Positions 27,785 through 36,068 of a stretch of 64,000 nucleotides of DNA are shown here, piece by piece (position 1 is the first letter of the stretch; every line of letters begins with the position of its first letter). This stretch comes from Litchfieldia stipae. Its GTDB lineage: Bacteria > Bacillota > Bacilli > Bacillales > Bacillaceae_L. The notes beneath the pieces are model-generated. The model searched no databases. It was not told where the DNA came from and saw only the letters and a list, made by a program, of their open reading frames with translations. A program made the position numbers and the translations under genes. The stretch covers positions 310,001-374,000 of the forward strand of contig NZ_JACYHA010000002.1 in assembly GCF_014837155.1 (NCBI RefSeq), written 5' to 3'.

Positions 27785-29266
27785 TTGGAGTGGATTTTTT
27801 ATCTATACCTGTTAAATACGTTCTTTATCTTATTCATAGCCATTTGGGAAGTTCGTAGGCCAGCCAAAGCTTTAAATTGGATAGTTATCGTCCTTGTCTT
27901 GCCTGTCATTGGTTTCTTACTATATCTTAGCATATCAAATCCCAAGCTTATTCATCGGAAAAGATTGACCTCTTCTCATAATGAGCCTGATAAGTTACCC
28001 GATACATATAGTGATTCAGCGTTGATAATCGCCGATGCTTTAAGGTATTTTACTGTAGGCGGGCTTCGAGTCGGCAAAGTCCAAGTACTAAACAATGGAA
28101 TAGCAAAATATGAACAACTTATCGAATCCCTACAAAAAGCCCAAAAAACCATTGATCTGGAATATTTCATCTATCGGAACGACCAAATTGGTAATCGCAT
28201 CACAGAACTGCTGATCGAAAAAGCAGTAAATGGAGTGCGGGTTCGTTTTAATAGAGATGGTTGGGGAAGTAAAAAGTTTCCGCGTCAACAAATCCTTCAG
28301 ATGGTGGAAGCAGGGATAGAATGCCGGACAATATTTCCTTTACGCTTTCCCTGGATTTTATCAAATTGGAATTATCGGGATCATTGTAAGATTGTCACGG
28401 TCGACGGAAATAAGGCTTTTACCGGTGGCATGAACGTAGGATATGAATATACAGGATTGAATCCTGACGTTGGCTTCTGGCGGGATACTCATTTACAAAT
28501 AACAGGAGAAGCATCAGTCGATTTGCAGACTGTCTTTGACGTTCATTGGAATATTGCTGTGCCGGAACGGATAAAATCGAAAACAAAATCTGAGGTAACG
28601 AAAATCAATCCAATCAGAAGAGTAGATCTTTCCAGATCGTCAGCCGAATTGGGGTCAGAGGTGAGTACCATAGATGGTAAAGAGTTGGACTTATACCCAA
28701 AGTCAGGGACATTTCAAAAAGCGTACATCCATACGTTGGAAGGAAACCCTGGAATTCCTACCCCAGTTATTCGTCAAGCTTACTTTATATGTATAACACA
28801 GGCGACCAAAACCATTGATATAACAACGCCCTACTTTGTACCAGAAACAGATATTATCATGGCATTAAAGACAGCTGTGGCTCGTGGTGTACGCGTAAGA
28901 TTACTTGTTCCTCGCCATATTGATAAAAAAATCGTGGGCTTTGCAAGTCGTACCTATTACGGGGAACTTATAGAAGCTGGAGTCCAAATCTACCAGTACG
29001 ATAAAGGAATGTTACATGCGAAACTGATGATCATTGATGAGGAAATTGCAGAAGTAGGCGCAGCAAACTATGATATGAGAAGTTTTCGCCTTAATTATGA
29101 AGTGTGTCAAGTCGTGTACAGTGCTAATGTGGCAAGGGAACTCACAGAGCAGTTCGAGAAGGATCTTACTGATTCTGTACCATTAAAAATTGAAGACTTG
29201 TTGCAACGATCCCTGACCGAGCGCATTGTTGAACAGGGTTCTCGCGTGCTTTCTCCATTATTATAA
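27785..29266 (+). CDS. cls: Cardiolipin synthase-like phospholipase D protein
   Basis: A 493-aa membrane enzyme of the cardiolipin synthase type. Two N-terminal membrane helices (about 1-60) precede two phospholipase D domains. The HKD motifs read HCKIVTVDGNKAFTGG (first) and HAKLMIIDEEIAEVGAAN (second), both intact. The family joins phosphatidylglycerol molecules into cardiolipin. The start is TTG, with AGGGGGAA eight bases upstream. Cardiolipin synthase genes have been noted on spoVA2mob-bearing transposons, so a role in spore membrane lipids is plausible. It is followed by a strong terminator. Confidence 0.9.
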   Translation: MEWIFYLYLLNTFFILFIAIWEVRRPAKALNWIVIVLVLPVIGFLLYLSISNPKLIHRKRLTSSHNEPDKLPDTYSDSALIIADALRYFTVGGLRVGKVQVLNNGIAKYEQLIESLQKAQKTIDLEYFIYRNDQIGNRITELLIEKAVNGVRVRFNRDGWGSKKFPRQQILQMVEAGIECRTIFPLRFPWILSNWNYRDHCKIVTVDGNKAFTGGMNVGYEYTGLNPDVGFWRDTHLQITGEASVDLQTVFDVHWNIAVPERIKSKTKSEVTKINPIRRVDLSRSSAELGSEVSTIDGKELDLYPKSGTFQKAYIHTLEGNPGIPTPVIRQAYFICITQATKTIDITTPYFVPETDIIMALKTAVARGVRVRLLVPRHIDKKIVGFASRTYYGELIEAGVQIYQYDKGMLHAKLMIIDEEIAEVGAANYDMRSFRLNYEVCQVVYSANVARELTEQFEKDLTDSVPLKIEDLLQRSLTERIVEQGSRVLSPLL

Positions 29267-29357
29267 GTGGATGTATCCTGTTTTTATTGTTCTATCTTAA
29301 ATCTAGATTTTACAAATTTCTTCATTTAAAATCTTTCTGTTCATTTGAAAAAAATTG

Positions 29358-29395
29358 AAAACCCATGTTAGAAGATCTTTCAACATGGGTTTTTT
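29358..29395 (+). terminator. Terminator of cls
   Basis: AAAACCCATGTT and AACATGGGTTTT make a 12-pair stem followed by further T. Confidence 0.9.
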
Positions 29396-29456
29396 CTTAT
29401 TTATGATGAAAATTCATTACTAAAAACGGTAATACTAAAAAGGCAGCTCAAATAGT

Positions 29457-30083
29457 TTGAATTTAAAAGTATCTGAGCTGTTACCTTTTAATTTAAATAT
29501 AGAGGTGATTCCAATAGATAATATATTTGAAAATCTTAAGGAAATACGTTTATTAGAAGATAAGCTGTATCATTTAGAATTAAATGGTTGGCTAACAAAT
29601 GAGTTTTTAACTTGGGAATGGTGGATACTAGTCGTTTTTTTAGTTGTGCCTTGGGCTATATGGGCTAAACTTGTTAAACGAGACATTATTTTAGAAATTT
29701 TGCTATTTGGTACCATAATTATCTTGACAACAACCTTATTAGATATAGTTGGTGCACAATATCGTTTTTGGGATTACCCCATTGCATTCCTACCTATTAT
29801 TCCTCGGGCCTTTCCTTTTGATTTTTCAATGGTACCTGTAGCTTATATGTTGTTATATCAATATTTTAGAACATGGAAATCTTTTGTTTTAGCCCAGATC
29901 ATTATGGCACTAACATATGCCTTTATAGGTGAACCCTTTTGCGAGTGGATCAAACTTGTTAATTATTTAGAGTGGAGATACAGATATTCATTCATATATT
30001 ACATCATTGTTGGAATTGTAACTCGAGCTTTAATACTAAGACTAGCCTCTTTATCTAAACCTCAAGATCTTCCAACTAAGTAA
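29457..30083 (+). CDS. CBO0543-family membrane protein
   Basis: A 208-aa protein with about four or five membrane helices (WWILVVFLVVPWAIWAKLV, ILLFGTIIILTTTLLDIVGA and later segments). It matches the CBO0543 type by the arrangement of W-W-P-W-W, a central LDIVGAQYRFWDYP and FIGEPFCEWIKLVNYLEW. Function is unknown; the family is common in spore formers. The start is uncertain: TTG at 29457 has only a weak AAAAGG upstream, and a GTG about 15 codons later is possible. Two relatives occur in the window, a pseudogene at 31508 and an intact gene at 63483. It is followed at three bases by a DUF421 frame. Confidence 0.75.
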   Translation: MNLKVSELLPFNLNIEVIPIDNIFENLKEIRLLEDKLYHLELNGWLTNEFLTWEWWILVVFLVVPWAIWAKLVKRDIILEILLFGTIIILTTTLLDIVGAQYRFWDYPIAFLPIIPRAFPFDFSMVPVAYMLLYQYFRTWKSFVLAQIIMALTYAFIGEPFCEWIKLVNYLEWRYRYSFIYYIIVGIVTRALILRLASLSKPQDLPTK

Positions 30084-30106
30084 AATTGAAATTGGAGGAA
30101 AAAACT

Positions 30107-30790
30107 TTGGAAGAAGTTAATATTGGTTTACTGACGATCAAAGTCATCGTTGGTTTTGTCACTTTATTTTTTATCATTATCATAACAGGCAGAACATCCA
30201 TCTATCAGTTAACCCCGTTTCACTTAGTTTTTGTGTTAGTACTTGGAGACTTTTTAGGAAATACCATTTATGAAGATAAGGTAGGGATTTTTCATTTTTT
30301 ATATGCCATCGGATTGTGGACACTTCTTATGTTGGGAATAGAGTTTATGACTCTAAAAAATAAATCGACACGTTCCTTCTTATTAGGCAACCCTAACATT
30401 ATCATTCGAGAAGGCGTTATGGACAGAAAGTTACTTAAAAAGAATAAATTGGATATAAATCAAGTATTGAGTTTACTTCGACAAAATAATGTTTTTTCGG
30501 TTCGCGAAGTCAAATACGGTATATTGGAAGCTAATGGGCAAATAAGTATATTATTAAAATCCAAGTATCAAAAACCAGAAAAGCAAGATCTCAATCTTCC
30601 AGAAAGTCCAGTAGATCTCCCAACAACGTTAATTATAGATGGGGAAATTTTATGGGATAATTTACATGAACTCGGATTTGATCAACAGTGGTTAGATAAC
30701 CAATTAACTACCAATGAATATGATAATGTAAAGCGTATACTTTACGCAGATTGGCGAGAAAGTGAAGGCATACATATAAGTCCTAAATAA
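30107..30790 (+). CDS. DUF421 (YetF-like) membrane protein, short
   Basis: A 227-aa DUF421 protein. Three membrane helices occupy about residues 8-90 (IKVIVGFVTLFFIIIITG, LVFVLVLGDFLGNTIY). A cytosolic domain follows (IREGVMDRKLLKKNKLDINQVLSLLRQNNVFSVREVKYGILEANG). It is shorter than the 286-aa paralog at 21879. The start is TTG seven bases after TTGGAGG; a frame-extended TTG at 30086 overlaps the ribosome site. It probably forms a pair with the preceding CBO0543 gene and may act in the spore membrane. Confidence 0.82.
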   Translation: MEEVNIGLLTIKVIVGFVTLFFIIIITGRTSIYQLTPFHLVFVLVLGDFLGNTIYEDKVGIFHFLYAIGLWTLLMLGIEFMTLKNKSTRSFLLGNPNIIIREGVMDRKLLKKNKLDINQVLSLLRQNNVFSVREVKYGILEANGQISILLKSKYQKPEKQDLNLPESPVDLPTTLIIDGEILWDNLHELGFDQQWLDNQLTTNEYDNVKRILYADWRESEGIHISPK

Positions 30791-30818
30791 AATTTGTTAG
30801 GATAAGAGCATATCAATT

Positions 30819-30950
30819 TTCTTGGTGCGCTAAAGAAATTGAAGAATATCAGATCATCCAGTCTATCCCTGGTATTGGAGAAAAGATTGCGCATCTATTT
30901 CTACTGCTAATTTCGATAGATGCTCTTGATATTGAAGAACAATGTTGATA
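30819..30950 (+). pseudogene. IS110 transposase remnant
   Basis: A short stretch that translates to LGALKEIEEYQIIQSIPGIG and aligns with IS110 transposase 36862-36950 (AKEIEEYNIIKSIPGIGEKI). Only the Tnp_20-domain core survives, without start or end. It shows that an earlier IS110 copy stood here. Confidence 0.8.
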
Positions 30951-30974
30951 AACATTTTTAGGTTAAAGATATGG

Positions 30975-31125
30975 CTTTGGTAACAAGTAGGGGGTGAACA
31001 GTTTTGCGGACGGGATCAAGTCCCACGGGCGCTACGTTCTACCCCGACTACCGTTATAATAAGACCTTATAAGAAAAGGTCAACCAGAAATATCTGGCTA
31101 ACCTTATATTACGATCGGGCGCTTT
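30975..31125 (-). repeat. Orphan copy of the IS110 noncoding region
   Basis: On the minus strand this sequence aligns along its length with 35815-35965, the region upstream of the intact IS110 transposase. The match is roughly 80 percent by eye, including GTCCCACGGG, ACGTTCTACCC and AAGGTCAACCAGAAAT. The two hairpins are kept, with compatible base changes (a C-G pair in one copy is U-G in the other). It points opposite to the intact copy and is detached from any full transposase. Confidence 0.8.
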
Positions 31126-31507
31126 AATGAAGTAACTAAAGCCTAAATTTTCACTTATAACACCGAAAAATTAGACTTTTTATATTTTGATTTCCTTAAC
31201 GTTGTAAATCCGCATTTTCCTAACGCTCCCCCTTCTTTGAAAAGCTGATTATGATACACTACAGAACTATACGCATCATATATACCAAAAGAGTATATAA
31301 ATGGAAATAGCCTTAAACAGGTGAATTGTATTTGGTTTTTTTACCTCTATCAATAAAACCTTTCTAACATGAGTTGAAAAAACTATTCTTGTATAAAAAT
31401 ACCCTACGATGCTTAGAATAACTCTATTGGTTATGATTCCCTTTCCTTAATTATTAATTAATGGATAGTTATATTGTGAATAATAACTAAAAAAGGAGCA
31501 TTAAGAA
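31126..31507. other. Unassigned stretch before CBO0543 pseudogene
   Basis: About 380 bp with no supported ORF, RNA or repeat. Only the AAAAAAGGAGCA ribosome site of the following pseudogene is recognised near its end. Confidence 0.3.
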
Positions 31508-31989
31508 ATGCATGGTGGAGTGGAAGAAGTTGAACAGTTATATAAGAAAACCCATGAAGTAAACAATGAACTATTTACCTTGTGGATAGATCATGTACTT
31601 TTCATGTGGCAATGGTGGATTGGTGTAAGTTTAACCATTATTCCTTGGATGTTATGGGGGTTATTTCGAATATGAGAGAGTACAATGCGTCTCTTAACAT
31701 CTGGATTTTTTATTATTTTTATTTCAGCTTGGTTGGATTCACTCGGAGTTCAACTAGGGTTTTGGTACTATCAATATGCAGTTGTCCCATTTATTCCTTC
31801 TTCAATCCCTTGGAATACTTCTCTTTTACCTGTATTTGTTATGTTTTTAATTCAAATTAAAAGCGAACCTAACCCATGTATAAAAGCCCTCATTTTGCAA
31901 CAATAAGTGCTTTTATTGGCGAACCAGTTGCGATCTGGATAAAATTATATGACCCAGTAAATTGGAAATACCTTTATTCTTTTCCTATA

Positions 31990-33547
31990 TGAATCAATTT
32001 CATAATTGCTATTTTTACAAATGAATTTAGTATCCCTATGTGAATTGGTTGGTTTTTAAAAAATTAAGCTGCTTTTTGTTGCTCGTTTTCCAATTGTTTA
32101 TTGATACGATCTACTGCAAGTTTTGAAGCGTTGTATACCAAAGTAACTAAATTGAAATGCAATTTTGCCTTTTTTCCAGTGCGATGTCGAATATTATTAA
32201 GCTGAAAAAACTCCTTCAGATAGGCATTTACTCTTTCAACAGCAGTTCTTTCAGCAAATAAGTGTTTCCATTTTTCAGAGCCCCGTGCAGGTGCTGTATA
32301 CTTTCGAAGATCTAATTCAATCTTTACTTTGTATATTTTTTGGCATAGGGAATCAGCAGCCAAAGGACAATCAATACACTCTTTAGGTCGAGTATATTTT
32401 AGTGCCTTATACTTCTTATCGAAACTATCATAGCGATAAGAGTGTTCTCTAACGCAAGTAGGAGCGAAGTATTGATCAAATCCTTCTATCTCACCTTCTC
32501 TGCGTCGGTTATATGCAATAATTGATTGGGCATCCATTCGAAAAAGTTGCTGATAAATAGGTGTGTAATCATACCCAGCATCCATAGTTCCATACTTAAT
32601 GGTTAGGGGCAATGTTTCTATTCCCTTTAATAATGGAATAGCAGCTTTGCCGTCATTAAGATTACCAGAACTCATAATAGATTGAAGAATATATTGGCTC
32701 TTGGTGCCAACAGCTAAATGAGCTTTGTAACCAAACCAAAACACATTTTTACCCTCACTATTTTTCTTGATTCCCCAAGCTGGATCAGTCGGAATTTCAT
32801 TCCGAAGTTCTTCTAAGGAGCTGTCTAGTTGATCGGCGATGGGCTTTTCGTAAAGGGATTTGGTTTGTTCTTCTTCAAGTTTTTGTTGGTCATATTGTTC
32901 TTTTTCTTCTTTCTTTTTCCGACCACGTTTTTTGGGTTCGCGTTTTGGCTTTTTCTCTTGAGTAGTAGCTTGATCTCTAGCTTCAAAATGACTAGCATCT
33001 ATCGCAACATTTTCGTCAGAAACAAAGCCTTCATTAATGGCTTGTAGAAGAATTGTTTCATTCATGTTTTTTATAACATCAGACCCCGATAATCTAGAAA
33101 CCAGTCGAGAATAAGATGCTTCAGACGGGATATCATCTGATACCAAAAAACCGCACTCAAGTCGAAAAATGATGTCATGTTTCAAGCGTTTTACAAGGTC
33201 TTTAACAGTCGGTATACGCTCAATAAGTCTAGCGACCAAAGAATAGATCATTGCAGCGTAGTTCAACTCAGTTGGTGCACCTAGCCAAGCCTTTTTAGAT
33301 ACAACATAAATAGCAGAATCCATGTCAAGTGTAGAAAAAATAGCATCAAATCGTTGGGTAGGTCTTAAATCATATAAATCTTGGATGCTAAAAAGGCTTT
33401 CTTGTCTTATAATAGGCATAGGGAGTCTTCCTCCAGTCTTAGAGTTAGTTTGGTCACTTACTCATTTCGACATTTTGGGGAGGTACTCCTTTTTCTATTG
33501 TCTGGAGGCCTTGAGCCCGTAGGGCTCAGATTTATGAAATTGATTCA
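31990..33547. mobile_element. IS1182-like insertion sequence
   Basis: A 1,558-bp element with perfect 16-bp terminal inverted repeats (TGAATCAATTTCATAA) and a TATA target duplication at 31986-31989 and 33548-33551. It holds one transposase gene on the minus strand. Both edges are confirmed by the interrupted CBO0543 frame, which closes precisely when the element is removed. Confidence 0.9.
32064..33419 (-). CDS. IS1182-family transposase
   Basis: A 451-aa DDE transposase. The N-terminal DUF772-like part (PTELNYAAMIYSLVARLIER) is followed by a catalytic domain with NVAIDASHFEA (first Asp), YGTMDAGYD (second Asp) and ERTAVERVNAYLKEFF (Glu). A very basic insert (KREPKKRGRKKKEEKEQ) and a Cys cluster (CIDCPLAADSLC) fit the IS1182 group. 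The reading frame is intact and of normal length, so the element may be active. It has no partner genes. Confidence 0.9.
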   Translation of the reverse strand: MPIIRQESLFSIQDLYDLRPTQRFDAIFSTLDMDSAIYVVSKKAWLGAPTELNYAAMIYSLVARLIERIPTVKDLVKRLKHDIIFRLECGFLVSDDIPSEASYSRLVSRLSGSDVIKNMNETILLQAINEGFVSDENVAIDASHFEARDQATTQEKKPKREPKKRGRKKKEEKEQYDQQKLEEEQTKSLYEKPIADQLDSSLEELRNEIPTDPAWGIKKNSEGKNVFWFGYKAHLAVGTKSQYILQSIMSSGNLNDGKAAIPLLKGIETLPLTIKYGTMDAGYDYTPIYQQLFRMDAQSIIAYNRRREGEIEGFDQYFAPTCVREHSYRYDSFDKKYKALKYTRPKECIDCPLAADSLCQKIYKVKIELDLRKYTAPARGSEKWKHLFAERTAVERVNAYLKEFFQLNNIRHRTGKKAKLHFNLVTLVYNASKLAVDRINKQLENEQQKAA

Positions 33548-33784
33548 TATACATTGTTTTATTTTTATTTTAATTTCTCACCATATATATTACAGAAAAT
33601 CGTTTAAATAAGCTTAACATAGATCTATTTAGGAAAAAGTTGATTATCCAGGCATCGTATACCCCTTAAAACCCGACTAAGCCATGCTTTATTCGGGATG
33701 CTTCCCCATTCTGCTCTCGGCATAAGATTGGCGTAGTATGAAAGTACATTCTACATTTTTTGTCCTAACCCTGTTTATATTTTC

Positions 33785-34363
33785 TTAGTTATTGGATGGC
33801 TTAACTATCAAAGATGTAATGATTCCAATAATACAAATAGTAAAGCAAGAAAAAATAAATGCCTTTAACTCTAACATATTAAACGCCACAGTTACAATTA
33901 GACCATCTATCAAGAAAATAACAACCCCTATATTTAAGGAAAACGTTTCCGATATAAATTGGGCTAGCAGGTCTGTCCCTCCAGTGCTTGTCTTATAAAG
34001 AAGCATAATACCTACTCCTACTCCAATAAATACTCCACCTAATAACACGCTAGTAAAGGCAGAAAGCAAAAACTGTGTTTTTAAAGGTGCTAACCTATCT
34101 ATGAAGATAGAAGTAACAACCAAACCTAGAAAGCTATTATAAAAGTAAGTACGTTCATAAATCCACGCATATATACATAAAGGGATACTTAAAAGAAACA
34201 ACGTTAAACCTGTTGGAAAACCAAAGTAATAATGTAGGATAAGAGCAATTCCTGTAATCCCTCCATCTAACAAATGATGAGGAACTAAAAATCCATTTAT
34301 ACCTATACTAATTAGTAGACTACCTATAAAAATTACCATTGCTTTCTGAAAAATATAAATCAC
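33785..34363 (-). CDS. YitT-family membrane protein, short form
   Basis: A 192-aa protein with about five membrane helices and YitT-family features (ISIGINGFLVPHHLLDGGITGIALI and TSTGGTDLLAQFIS). Usual YitT proteins are near 280 aa with a cytosolic DUF2179 domain. That domain is missing here, so it is either a short subfamily or truncated. The start is unclear: the GTG at 34363 overlaps the best ribosome-like AAGGTG, and an ATG eight codons later is an alternative. Function is unknown. It stands alone between IS elements. Confidence 0.7.
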   Translation of the reverse strand: MIYIFQKAMVIFIGSLLISIGINGFLVPHHLLDGGITGIALILHYYFGFPTGLTLFLLSIPLCIYAWIYERTYFYNSFLGLVVTSIFIDRLAPLKTQFLLSAFTSVLLGGVFIGVGVGIMLLYKTSTGGTDLLAQFISETFSLNIGVVIFLIDGLIVTVAFNMLELKAFIFSCFTICIIGIITSLIVKPSNN

Positions 34364-34730
34364 CTTATATCATTTATTTATCATTAATATATGAATTAGC
34401 AGGCGATTTAAGCTGTATTTATTTTATTTTTATTCGACGAAGGACAACCCGCAACGAAAGGATCTTTTGGAAAAAAACATTCTAGGCGTTCTGAAGCCCA
34501 TTCTTTTACGGTATTTATTCGGTAGACCTCTTTATAAAACATTTAGGTTGACTATTATTTGATACACTATTGAGGCTATATCCTATATAGATATCCTTCA
34601 AACTGTTGAAATTAATGTAGCAGTTAGAAACCCGTTAGTCAGTTATAATTTTCAAAAAAAAATTGAAGATAAAATATTTTTTCTGAAGCATACTATATTT
34701 TGTACTAAACACAAAAGGGAGGAAATAAAC
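34364..34730 (-). other. Gap with a likely gene remnant
   Basis: On the minus strand at about 34411-34535 an open stretch reads EVYRINTVKEWASERLECFF followed by PKDPFVAGC and a stop, without a start codon. It looks like the 3' end of a lost gene of unknown kind. The remaining sequence holds the ribosome site of the next gene (AAAGGGAGG). Confidence 0.35.
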
Positions 34731-34949
34731 ATGGCTAATCAAATTGATACTAATAAATTGAAACAAGCAGAGGCAGTTACTTCTATTGTAAAAGATATGA
34801 TCACTTCTGCAATTGAACAATCTGCTGCGAACACCACACTTGCTTCAGAAGCATTAAAACAAGCATCAAATGAAGTTGCACAAGTACAAACATTAATTAG
34901 TCAAGTACAATCGCAGATACAAACTCAATCTTCCATATCAGAAGAATAA
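34731..34949 (+). CDS. 72-aa helical protein, unknown
   Basis: A 72-residue acidic protein (MANQIDTNKLKQAEAVTSIV) rich in Ala, Gln and Ser, likely a single long helix or coiled coil with a heptad-like repeat (ASEALKQASNEVAQVQTLIS). AAGGGAGG lies ten bases before the ATG. No Cys, no membrane segment, no signal. The style resembles small spore-associated proteins but I recognise no family. It may belong with the next small gene. Confidence 0.65.
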   Translation: MANQIDTNKLKQAEAVTSIVKDMITSAIEQSAANTTLASEALKQASNEVAQVQTLISQVQSQIQTQSSISEE

Positions 34950-35393
34950 AGTCTGTGAATCTTTTCTAGAAACCCTGTCCCCCTCTGACAATATTTAATA
35001 CAAAACATAATTAAATTCGGAATCCCTTCGAAGGGGTTTGAAACTTATCTCAACCTTTTGAATTAGGTTCCGAACTCTTGATAGATAAGCGTTCGAAACC
35101 TCTAGCATACATTTCACAGAGGTTAAGTTATATTCTATTTGTAAACATATATCTGATAGCATACCTATGTTATCAGATATATTTAATTTAAAACGAAAAA
35201 CATAAATTGGCATTTCACTTACATATATGTACATTTTTAAGCTTAGATTATTTAACTAGGAAGGAACTTATTAAAAACTTTCTGAAGTTATATCAAACAT
35301 TGCCAAGCATATTCAAATACTTGAAGGTAAATATTAAATTTGGATGGAGAATCCTTATTCACTTTCCAAATACAATCGAGGAAGTGTTTGATA
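34950..35393. other. Gap with a 12-bp hairpin
   Basis: A 444-bp gap. ATATATCTGATA (35147-35158) and TATCAGATATAT (35171-35182) form a perfect 12-pair hairpin with a 12-base loop. Minus-strand and plus-strand ORFs here lack ribosome sites. No other feature was recognised. Confidence 0.4.
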
Positions 35394-35666
35394 ATGAATA
35401 ACCCGGTGAACAATCTTTTTAATATGGGAAGAAGACAAAACCTTTTCAATAACAGAAAAAGAAACAATCGTGGAGTTTTATGGACCTCTTTGATAGGATT
35501 AGGAGTCAGTGTAGCTGCTTGGGGTTTAAGAAGAAATGGAAACAAGAATATGTTGGCACCTATCCAAAATGTCATGAAAAACGGTCGAATTCCGAAAATG
35601 GCTACTGTTATAACAGAGTTTTCAAAAGAATTAGTACCGAATAAAAATAAAATCACAAATAAATAA
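35394..35666 (+). CDS. 90-aa basic protein with one membrane segment
   Basis: A 90-aa protein (MNNPVNNLFNMGRRQNLFNN) with a basic N-terminus, a membrane segment near residues 29-45 (GVLWTSLIGLGVSVAAWGL) and a basic tail. The pattern recalls small DUF3918/YrzQ-like proteins of bacilli, but the resemblance is weak. The start is chosen for GAGGAAGTG upstream; a longer in-frame start at 35340 has no ribosome site. It lies in the IS-rich zone with no obvious partner besides 34731-34949. Confidence 0.6.
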   Translation: MNNPVNNLFNMGRRQNLFNNRKRNNRGVLWTSLIGLGVSVAAWGLRRNGNKNMLAPIQNVMKNGRIPKMATVITEFSKELVPNKNKITNK

Positions 35667-35701
35667 GGTTGATTATGAAACGGGGGTTTTGGAACTACTT
35701 T

Positions 35702-35779
35702 TTTACACTAAAATGAACAAACGACTGTCACTTTAGGAGTTATTTTTCATTTAATTTAAGTGCTAATTTACACTAAAAT
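35702..35779. repeat. Direct repeats and shared 13-mer, possible transposon end
   Basis: TTTACACTAAAAT occurs at 35702-35714 and again at 35767-35779. Between them AACAAACGACTGT (35716-35728) is identical to 53460-53472, which lies just downstream of the Tn552-like module. Repeated short sites at an end are typical of TniA/TnsB-type transposons, so this may be a relic end. Confidence 0.4.
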
Positions 35780-35814
35780 ACTCTTATATTGAAGCATCTT
35801 ATTTTACTAACGCC

Positions 35815-36060
35815 CCCGATCGTATTATAAGGTCAGCCAGAAAATATTTCTGGTTGACCTTTTTTTATATCGATATATGATAATCGTAGCCAGGGTAGAA
35901 CGTCCGCCCCCGTGGGACTAGATCCCGTCAACTAAACCGTTCACCCCCTACTTGTAGAAACATGTTTGAGGCTGGTTGAGACTTGATCTCGTATAACAAG
36001 CGAAGCTGTGATACTGCATTAGGGATATAGGGGTTACTGGCAAAGAATTCAAAGGAGGAG
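35815..36060 (+). ncRNA. Candidate IS110 bridge-RNA region
   Basis: The noncoding segment just upstream of the IS110 transposase. IS110 elements are known to express a structured bridge RNA from this position. A 15-pair hairpin spans 35829-35861 (AAGGTCAGCCAGAAA with TTTCTGGTTGACCTT), followed by T7. A second hairpin is GGGA-CTAGA-TCCC near 35913. The diverged copy at 30975-31125 keeps both stems while loop bases differ. The first hairpin with its T run could alternatively be a terminator that blocks read-in. Exact RNA ends are unknown. Confidence 0.6.
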
Positions 36061-36068
36061 ATTTTAGA

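Larger units (their letters stand above)
31508..33611 (+). pseudogene. CBO0543 pseudogene split by an IS element
   Basis: The 5' part (31508-31989) encodes CBO0543-like sequence (FMWQWWIGVSLTIIPWMLWG) with an in-frame TGA near 31674 and a frameshift near 31890. It reaches YLYSFPI, where the IS begins. The reading frame continues exactly after the IS at 33552 (HCFIFILISHHIYYRKSFK, stop at 33611), as expected when the TATA duplication is removed. The gene was therefore already decaying or later decayed, and was cut by the insertion. It is a relative of 29457-30083. Confidence 0.85.

Noticed and set aside
34995-35234. 79-codon minus-strand ORF
   Set aside because: No ribosome site, unlikely composition, and it overlaps hairpin-rich intergenic DNA.
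35207-35401. 64-codon plus-strand ORF
   Set aside because: No ribosome site and it runs into the better supported start of the 90-aa protein in another frame.
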